Assembly (NCBI RefSeq): GCF_017355165.1
Contig: NZ_JADILK010000021.1
Span: 1-64,000, forward strand
Direction: 5' to 3'
Source: Bacillus sp. SD075
Lineage (GTDB): Bacteria > Bacillota > Bacilli > Bacillales > DSM-1321
DNA length: 64,000 nucleotides
The notes beneath the pieces are model-generated. The model had not been told where the DNA came from and searched no databases. It was given only the letters and a program-made list of their open reading frames with translations. The position numbers and the translations under genes were made by a program. This document shows, one piece after another, positions 63,565 through 64,000 of the stretch; the stretch's first letter is position 1, and every line of letters starts with the position of its first letter.

Positions 63565-64000
63565 ATGATTTATAAGCAGGTCAATCAAAAGCTGGAAATG
63601 GTTCTGGGGAATATCGAAAAGGTGATTATCGGAAAACGGGATATAGCAGAACTAAGCATCGTGGCACTCCTTTCCGGTGGACATGTCTTATTGGAGGATG
63701 TTCCGGGTGTGGGAAAGACAGTCATGGTAAGGGCACTGGCAAAATCAATAGGTGCAAGCTTTAAGCGAATTCAATTCACACCTGATTTACTTCCTTCTGA
63801 TGTTACTGGTGTTTCAATCTTCAATCCTAAGGAACAAGAATTCATTTTTAGGCCAGGTCCGATAATGGGACATATTATTTTAGCTGATGAAATTAACAGG
63901 ACCTCTCCGAAAACTCAGTCTGCATTGCTTGAAGCCATGGAAGAGGCAAGTGTGACGATTGATGGTGTAACAAGGGGATTGGAGAAGCCCTTTTTCGTAA
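63565..64000 (+). CDS. MoxR-family AAA+ ATPase, 5' part (runs off the window)
   Basis: First 145 codons of a MoxR/RavA-type ATPase. Walker A EDVPGVGKT (residues 44-52), RIQFTPDLLPSDVTG, Walker B HIILADEINR (about 107-116) followed by SPKTQSALLEAMEEA are family hallmarks. GGGAGG lies 6 bases before the ATG. In Bacillus such genes are usually followed by DUF58 and transglutaminase-like genes, here beyond the window. Confidence 0.93.
   Translation, partial: MIYKQVNQKLEMVLGNIEKVIIGKRDIAELSIVALLSGGHVLLEDVPGVGKTVMVRALAKSIGASFKRIQFTPDLLPSDVTGVSIFNPKEQEFIFRPGPIMGHIILADEINRTSPKTQSALLEAMEEASVTIDGVTRGLEKPFFV

Noticed and set aside
1-64000. CRISPR array, tRNA and rRNA genes
   Set aside because: No regularly spaced short repeats with unique spacers and no tRNA-like cloverleaf or rRNA sequence were noticed by eye on either strand.

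Overview
The window looks like the chromosome of a low-GC, spore-forming member of the Bacillaceae (Bacillus/Peribacillus type). The reasons are GerA-family spore-germination genes, a gntRKPZ operon arranged as in Bacillus subtilis with its GntR operator and cre site, hutP/hutH with a HutP-type leader, a Fur box, OpuA, and a type VII secretion (yue) remnant. The species is inferred from gene content only. No tRNA, rRNA or CRISPR array was seen.

Layout. 0-2.3 kb: an orphan GerA-type germinant receptor A subunit and a 39-residue membrane peptide (minus strand). 2.7-9.9 kb: a type I restriction-modification operon (Xre regulator, hsdM, hsdS, hsdR). 10.1-17.2 kb: a mobile-element scar. Two diverged direct repeats carry 3' remnants of the same tyrosine integrase, and a third partial copy lies near 17.1 kb. 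Between the first two sits a murein-peptide cassette (DUF3870, DUF819 transporter, L-Ala-D/L-Glu epimerase, NlpC/P60). 17.3-21.8 kb: CocE-type hydrolase, MFS transporter and TetR regulator. 22.3-28 kb: a decaying region with a frameshifted two-component system, the tail of a POT peptide transporter, one intact and two decayed copies of a MerR-HTH/DUF3967 gene, and an MFS remnant. 28.1-33.2 kb: the gluconate operon gntR-gntK-gntP-gntZ.

33.2-39.3 kb: an accessory island with a Bacillaceae repeat, an IS3-type orfA remnant, a coiled-coil protein with a GrpE-like tail, and a 1061-residue protein that joins a lipoyl-like domain lacking the acceptor lysine, an uncharacterised middle and a full Hsp70-type ATPase. 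This two-gene unit is the best candidate for an undescribed system. 39.4-43.4 kb: a complete gerA-type operon (A, B, C) preceded by a 43-residue membrane peptide. 43.9-47.1 kb: a serine hydrolase and an ABC exporter. 47.2-50.4 kb: a divergent, Fur-controlled siderophore uptake system. 50.6-54.5 kb: hutP, hutH and an amino-acid permease, without hutU/I/G. 54.5-58.5 kb: a tandem, probably structured noncoding repeat and then the OpuA glycine-betaine transporter. 58.5-64 kb: nucleoside hydrolase, esaA tail plus essA, corrinoid-binding protein and cobalamin adenosyltransferase under a cobalamin riboswitch, and the start of a MoxR ATPase.

The intact operons follow Bacillus regulatory logic that can be read in the DNA: GntR operator and cre, Fur box, HutP leader, B12 riboswitch. 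Several other stretches (10-17, 22-28, 33-35 and 60 kb) are scars of mobile elements or gene decay.
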